The translations under genes were made by a program, and so were the position numbers. The notes under the pieces were generated by a model. The model made no database searches. It was given only the letters and a program-made list of their open reading frames with translations, and was not told where the DNA came from. A DNA stretch of 9,823 nucleotides from an uncultured Collinsella sp. (GTDB taxonomy: Bacteria > Actinomycetota > Coriobacteriia > Coriobacteriales > Coriobacteriaceae), in assembly GCA_902493615.1 (NCBI GenBank), contig CABUQK010000073.1, positions 1-9,823 on the forward strand, in the 5' to 3' direction. Of the stretch, positions 5,578-9,823 are shown one piece after another (the stretch's first letter is position 1; the number at the start of each line of letters is the position of its first letter).

Positions 5578-6378
5578 ATGGCAGCACGTGCGGACAAAGT
5601 TTCGCGTGTCGACCATGATGGAGTTACGTTGGTGGAGGGCGCGACATCCGATGTTCGCTTTGCCTTCACCGAGCGCGCCGGTGGCGTTTCCGAAGATGCG
5701 TACTCCTCACTCAACTTGGGCTCGCATGTTGGCGATGACCCCTTTGCTGTTCAAGAAAATCGTCGTCGTGCGCTCGAGGCTATGGGTGCCGCCGAGTGCG
5801 AGCACAACCTGCTCGTTCCCAATCAGGTCCATGGTGATCATATCGTTGCGGTGACCTCGAACGGCGCCGATGACCTTGAGGACGTTCGCGAGCAGATTGC
5901 CGAGGGCTGTGATGCCATCGTCTGCACGGCGCATAACGTGCCCGTGCTGCTCTGCTTTGCCGACTGCGTTCCCGTGGTGCTGGTGGCCCCCGGCGGATTT
6001 GCCGTGGTGCACTCCGGTTGGAAGGGCACGATTGCACGTATTTCCGCCAAGGCGTGCCAGGCGCTTTGCGATGCTGCCGGTTGCGATGCGAGCGACGTTT
6101 CCGCCTATATCGGCCCCCATATCTTGGGTGACGAATATGAGGTATCCCAGGAACTCATGGATCGCTTTGCCGCCGAGTTCTCTTGCATCGATGCGAATAC
6201 CTCTCGCATGCTTGATCTTTCCGCTGCCATTCGCGAGGCGCTGGTAGATGTCGGTGTCGACGCGGATAATATCGTGGATACCCAGCTTTCGACCGTGCGT
6301 CAGAACGACCGCTTTTATTCCTACCGTAACGAGGACGGCACCTGTGGGCGCCATGCTGCGATCGGCGTGATGCTATGA
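5578..6378 (+). CDS. pgeF: PgeF-type peptidoglycan editing factor (YfiH/laccase-domain family)
   Basis: Member of the YfiH/DUF152 'laccase domain' family, cytoplasmic, 266 residues. E. coli YfiH (PgeF) removes wrongly made MurC products such as UDP-MurNAc-L-Ser; related proteins have been reported to act on purine nucleosides, so the reaction here is not settled. The family metal-site residues are all present: His85 in NQVHGD, Cys130 in CFADCVPVVL and His145 in VVHSGWKGT. Other family marks are SSLNLGSHVGDD (43-54), YIGPHILGDEYEV (about 177-189) and FYSYRNEDGTCGRHAA (247-261). The start is fixed by a consensus AGGAGG. In many Actinobacteria pgeF follows ftsZ and leads into yggS-sepF; here it follows the ftsZ terminator but its TGA overlaps the pstS start (ATGA), so it heads the phosphate-uptake unit. 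Control by phosphate is suggested by the repeat at 5455-5472. Confidence 0.9.
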   Translation: MAARADKVSRVDHDGVTLVEGATSDVRFAFTERAGGVSEDAYSSLNLGSHVGDDPFAVQENRRRALEAMGAAECEHNLLVPNQVHGDHIVAVTSNGADDLEDVREQIAEGCDAIVCTAHNVPVLLCFADCVPVVLVAPGGFAVVHSGWKGTIARISAKACQALCDAAGCDASDVSAYIGPHILGDEYEVSQELMDRFAAEFSCIDANTSRMLDLSAAIREALVDVGVDADNIVDTQLSTVRQNDRFYSYRNEDGTCGRHAAIGVML

Positions 6379-7211
6379 GAAAGATCGTATCGGTCCTGAG
6401 CGCCGCTGTGCTTACGCTTACGCTGTGCGCCTGTTCTTCGGGATCTTCTACCTCTTCCATTACCGTGGCCGGCTCCACGACCTGCCTTCCTATCGCCGAG
6501 ATTGCGGCCGAGGGCTTTAAAGAGGAGACCGGCATCGACGTGCTCGTTTCCGGTTTGGGTTCTTCCGCTGGGATCGAGGCCGTCAGCGCCGGCACGGCCG
6601 ATATCGCCAGCTCCTCCCGTGGACTCAATGCCGACGAACAGGATCTGGGCCTGACTCCCATCGTCATTGCCCACGACGGTATTGCGGTCATCGTGAACGA
6701 CGACAACCCCGTCGATAACCTCTCGACCGAGCAGCTCCGCGATATCTACGCCGGCAAGATTACCAATTGGAAAGAGGTCGGTGGCGAGGACCTGAGGATT
6801 CAGGTCATCAACCGAGACGAGGCGTCCGGTACGCGCGAGGCCTTCCGTACCATCGTGATGGATGGCACGCCGTTCGATCGCCGCTCGGCTGTTCTTTCGG
6901 GTACGGGCCAGGTGCGCGACGTGGTATCTCGTTCGCGTGGGGCCATCGGCTACATTTCGCTGGGCTTCGTCGATAGCCTCAACGCCAAGACCTCGGTCAA
7001 GGCTGTCTCGGTCAATCATGTTGAGGCGTCCGAGAAGACGGTCGCGAGTGGCGGCTATCCCATCTCGCGCGACCTTTACTTCTTTGTGAAGGGTGCGCCT
7101 TCGCAGCAGGCGCAGGATTACATCGACTACGTGACGTCCGAAAAGATGGACAAGCAGATTCGCGAGGCGGGCTTTATTCCCGTCACCAACGACGAGAAGG
7201 GGAGTGAGTAG
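6375..7211 (+). CDS. pstS: PstS, phosphate-binding lipoprotein
   Basis: Extracellular substrate-binding subunit of the PstSCAB high-affinity phosphate ABC transporter, anchored to the membrane outer face. It has 278 residues. The start MRKIVSVLSAAVLTLTLCAC is a lipoprotein signal peptide with Cys20 as the likely lipidated residue; the -2 position is Cys18, which is uncommon in a lipobox. A short Ser-rich spacer leads to the PstS fold: VAGSTTCLPIAE (31-42), SGLGSSAGIEAVSAGTADIA (59-78), HDGIAVIV (100-107) and NRDEASGTREAF (146-157), which together form the phosphate pocket. It is on the short side, like Firmicutes-type PstS. Its ATG overlaps the pgeF stop and no clear Shine-Dalgarno sequence precedes it, so it is probably translated by coupling. 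pstC starts two bases after its stop. Confidence 0.95.
   Translation: MRKIVSVLSAAVLTLTLCACSSGSSTSSITVAGSTTCLPIAEIAAEGFKEETGIDVLVSGLGSSAGIEAVSAGTADIASSSRGLNADEQDLGLTPIVIAHDGIAVIVNDDNPVDNLSTEQLRDIYAGKITNWKEVGGEDLRIQVINRDEASGTREAFRTIVMDGTPFDRRSAVLSGTGQVRDVVSRSRGAIGYISLGFVDSLNAKTSVKAVSVNHVEASEKTVASGGYPISRDLYFFVKGAPSQQAQDYIDYVTSEKMDKQIREAGFIPVTNDEKGSE
7197..7204 (+). promoter_or_regulatory. pstC ribosome binding site
   Basis: AAGGGGAG within the last codons of pstS, eight bases before ATG 7213. It favours this start over GTG 7204, which overlaps the site itself. Confidence 0.7.
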
Positions 7212-7212
7212 C

Positions 7213-8139
7213 ATGGAAGCACAGGAAAACTCCCAGACTGAGCAGAATGCTCAGGCACCCAAGAAGCGCGAGCTGGCGCTCGTATCGCGCAGTACCTATA
7301 TCAAGGAGAAGGCGCTGCAGTGGATCTTCTTTGCCTGCGCGTTTTTGGCGGTCGTTACCGTCATCCTGATTTTTGTCTTTACCACGTACTCGGCGCTGCC
7401 CGTCTTTACTGACATCGGTCTGGCGGACTTCTTTAGCTTTACGTGGGCGCCTTCCGAGGGCCACTACGGCATCTTGTCGCTGCTTGCCGGCTCGGGTCTG
7501 GTGACCGTCGGTGCGCTCGCCATGGGCGTGCCGCTGGGCGTGGGTACGGCCGTTTACCTGGTCGAGATTGCCAGCAAGCGCGTGCGCAAGCTCATCAGCC
7601 CCGCCGTTGACCTGCTGGCGGGCATACCCTCCATCATCTACGGCTTCTTTGGCATGATCATCATCCGCCCGTTTATCGCACAACTGACCGGCGGCCTTGG
7701 TTTTGGTGCGCTGACGGCGTGGTTTGTGCTCGCCATCATGATCGTCCCTACCATCACCACGCTCACCATCGATGCTCTCAATTCCATTCCCATGGGCATT
7801 CGCGAGGCATCGTATGCCATGGGCGCCACCAAGTGGCAGACCATCTATAAGGTCGTGTTACCTGCCGCCAAGCTGGGTATCGTGGATGCCATCGTGCTGG
7901 GTATGGGCCGTGCCATCGGCGAGACCATGGCCGTGCTCATGGTCGTGGGTAACGCCCCGGTTATTCCCGATAGCATTGCGAGCCCCATCTCGACGCTCAC
8001 GAGCCAGATTGCGCTCGACATGAGCTATTCCTCGGGTCTGCACCGCTCGGCGCTGTTCGGCATGGGCGTGGTCCTGTTTATCATCTCCGCCACACTGGTG
8101 GGCATCGTCCGTCTGATTTCCAAGAAGAAGAGGGGGTAG
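7213..8139 (+). CDS. pstC: PstC, phosphate ABC transporter permease
   Basis: One of two integral membrane subunits that form the phosphate channel. It has 308 residues. After a polar, Gln/Glu-rich N-terminus (1-30) come about six membrane segments, near 35-57, 88-118, 133-157, 166-188, 222-246 and 280-303. The cytoplasmic coupling (EAA) loop is GIREASYAMGATKWQTIYKV (195-214) and is followed by GMGRAIGETMAV (230-241), the standard PstC/PstA sequence that docks onto PstB. LLAGIPSIIYGFFG (134-147) is another family mark. Length and motifs are normal. It sits two bases after pstS and three bases before pstA, in a tight operon. Confidence 0.95.
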   Translation: MEAQENSQTEQNAQAPKKRELALVSRSTYIKEKALQWIFFACAFLAVVTVILIFVFTTYSALPVFTDIGLADFFSFTWAPSEGHYGILSLLAGSGLVTVGALAMGVPLGVGTAVYLVEIASKRVRKLISPAVDLLAGIPSIIYGFFGMIIIRPFIAQLTGGLGFGALTAWFVLAIMIVPTITTLTIDALNSIPMGIREASYAMGATKWQTIYKVVLPAAKLGIVDAIVLGMGRAIGETMAVLMVVGNAPVIPDSIASPISTLTSQIALDMSYSSGLHRSALFGMGVVLFIISATLVGIVRLISKKKRG

Positions 8140-8142
8140 GCT

Positions 8143-9048
8143 ATGTCCGATTCCGTTGACGCGACGGTCGATACGACCTCGTCGCGCGAGCGCATCAAGC
8201 GTGCCCTTTCCCACGGCAAGAAGGGCCGCATCAACAAGGACCTGTCCAACAAGATCATGCTTGGCGTGTTTCGTGCCGCTGCCTACATCACCACGCTGGT
8301 GCTGGTCGCTATCATCGCCTACGTGGTCATCAACGGCCTGCCACACATCTCGCTCGACTTTATCTTCGGTTGGCCCCAGGGCGTCAACGCCGAGGGCGGA
8401 ATTTGGCCCACGATCGTCTCGACCGTCTACGTGACGGCGCTCGCCATGCTTATCTGCACGCCGATCGCTGTGCTGGCAGCCGTCTATCTGGCCGAGTACG
8501 CCAAACAGGGCAAGGTCGTCGAGCTCATTCGCTACGCTGCTGACGCTTTGGCCTCGGTGCCCTCCATCGTTATGGGCCTGTTTGGCTACGCCTTGTTTGT
8601 CGAGGCTATGGGCCTGGGCCTTTCGATGGTCTCAGCCGCTCTGGCGCTCGCGCTCTTGATGCTTCCCATCGTCATGCGCACCACCGAAGAAGCCATTCGC
8701 GCCGTTCCGCGCTATATCCGTTGGGGCGCGTACGGCCTGGGCGCCACCAAGTGGCAGGTCGTCTCCAAGATCGTGCTTCCTTCGGCCTTTGGCCGCATTG
8801 CCACGGGCATCGTCCTTGCCATCGGCCGTGCCATCGGCGAGACCGCCGTGGTGCTCTACACCATGGGCCAGGCCATCAATCTACCTATTTCGCCGCTCGA
8901 TTCTGGTCGTCCCATGACCGTTCACCTGTACCTGCTTGCCAACGACGGCATCAACATGAACGCAGCCTACGGCACCGCGCTCTTGCTGATGGTGATCATT
9001 TTGGCCTTCAACCTGTTTGCGCGCTTCCTGTCGCGCAAGCGTCGCTAG
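8143..9048 (+). CDS. pstA: PstA, phosphate ABC transporter permease
   Basis: Second channel subunit, partner of PstC. It has 301 residues. A charged cytoplasmic N-terminus (1-38) precedes about six membrane segments, near 42-64, 92-118, 134-155, 160-178, 217-240 and 275-295. ALASVPSIVMGLFGYALFV (135-153) and AIGRAIGETAVVLYTMG (226-242) are typical of PstA. The coupling loop, TEEAIRAVPRYIRWGAYGLGATKWQ across residues 181-205, has Trp-Gly at 194-195 where related permeases, including the PstC here, have Glu-Ala. AGGGGG at 8131-8136, inside the end of pstC, is its ribosome binding site. pstB follows after 12 bases. Confidence 0.95.
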   Translation: MSDSVDATVDTTSSRERIKRALSHGKKGRINKDLSNKIMLGVFRAAAYITTLVLVAIIAYVVINGLPHISLDFIFGWPQGVNAEGGIWPTIVSTVYVTALAMLICTPIAVLAAVYLAEYAKQGKVVELIRYAADALASVPSIVMGLFGYALFVEAMGLGLSMVSAALALALLMLPIVMRTTEEAIRAVPRYIRWGAYGLGATKWQVVSKIVLPSAFGRIATGIVLAIGRAIGETAVVLYTMGQAINLPISPLDSGRPMTVHLYLLANDGINMNAAYGTALLLMVIILAFNLFARFLSRKRR

Positions 9049-9060
9049 TTAAGGAGTCCC

Positions 9061-9823
<763 letters not shown>

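Overview
The window is a high-GC, densely packed bacterial segment with every recognisable gene on the + strand. It carries the distal half of a division and cell-wall (dcw) cluster followed by a phosphate-uptake operon. FtsZ has the actinobacterial form of the tubulin signature (GEGGGTGTG), ftsQ runs directly to ftsZ with no ftsA, and FtsQ has a long basic cytoplasmic tail. These suggest an Actinomycetota member. The compact layout and moderate GC with AT-rich intergenic gaps fit Coriobacteriia (Collinsella or a relative); that finer placement is inference from memory of such genomes, not a search.

Layout. 1-378: 3' end of murG. 476-1883: murC, broken by a frame change near 1391-1398. 1889-2800: murB. 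2757-4013: ftsQ, overlapping murB. 4014-4212: a locally AT-rich leader with a likely promoter and two palindromes. 4213-5367: ftsZ, closed by a strong intrinsic terminator at 5394-5426. 5427-5577: a control region with a phosphate-box-like direct repeat and hairpins. 5578-6378: pgeF. 6375-7211 pstS, 7213-8139 pstC, 8143-9048 pstA, and 9061 to the window end pstB (cut off). No gap between genes exceeds about 210 bases, and no mobile element, CRISPR array, rRNA or tRNA was seen.

How the genes fit together. MurG makes lipid II, MurC adds L-Ala to UDP-MurNAc, and MurB makes UDP-MurNAc. FtsQ and FtsZ build the divisome that uses these precursors. PgeF belongs to a family whose E. coli member (YfiH) removes mis-charged MurC products such as UDP-MurNAc-L-Ser, so it is functionally tied to murC. 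Here, however, it sits after the ftsZ terminator and shares an ATGA stop/start overlap with pstS, which places it in the transcription unit of the PstSCAB high-affinity phosphate ABC transporter.

Most interesting points: (1) a perfect 7-bp repeat with 11-bp periodicity upstream of pgeF-pstSCAB that has the geometry of a Pho box, which would put peptidoglycan proofreading under phosphate-starvation control; (2) the frame break in the normally essential murC, located at a small hairpin. No wholly new system is evident; most of the window is recognisable core biology.
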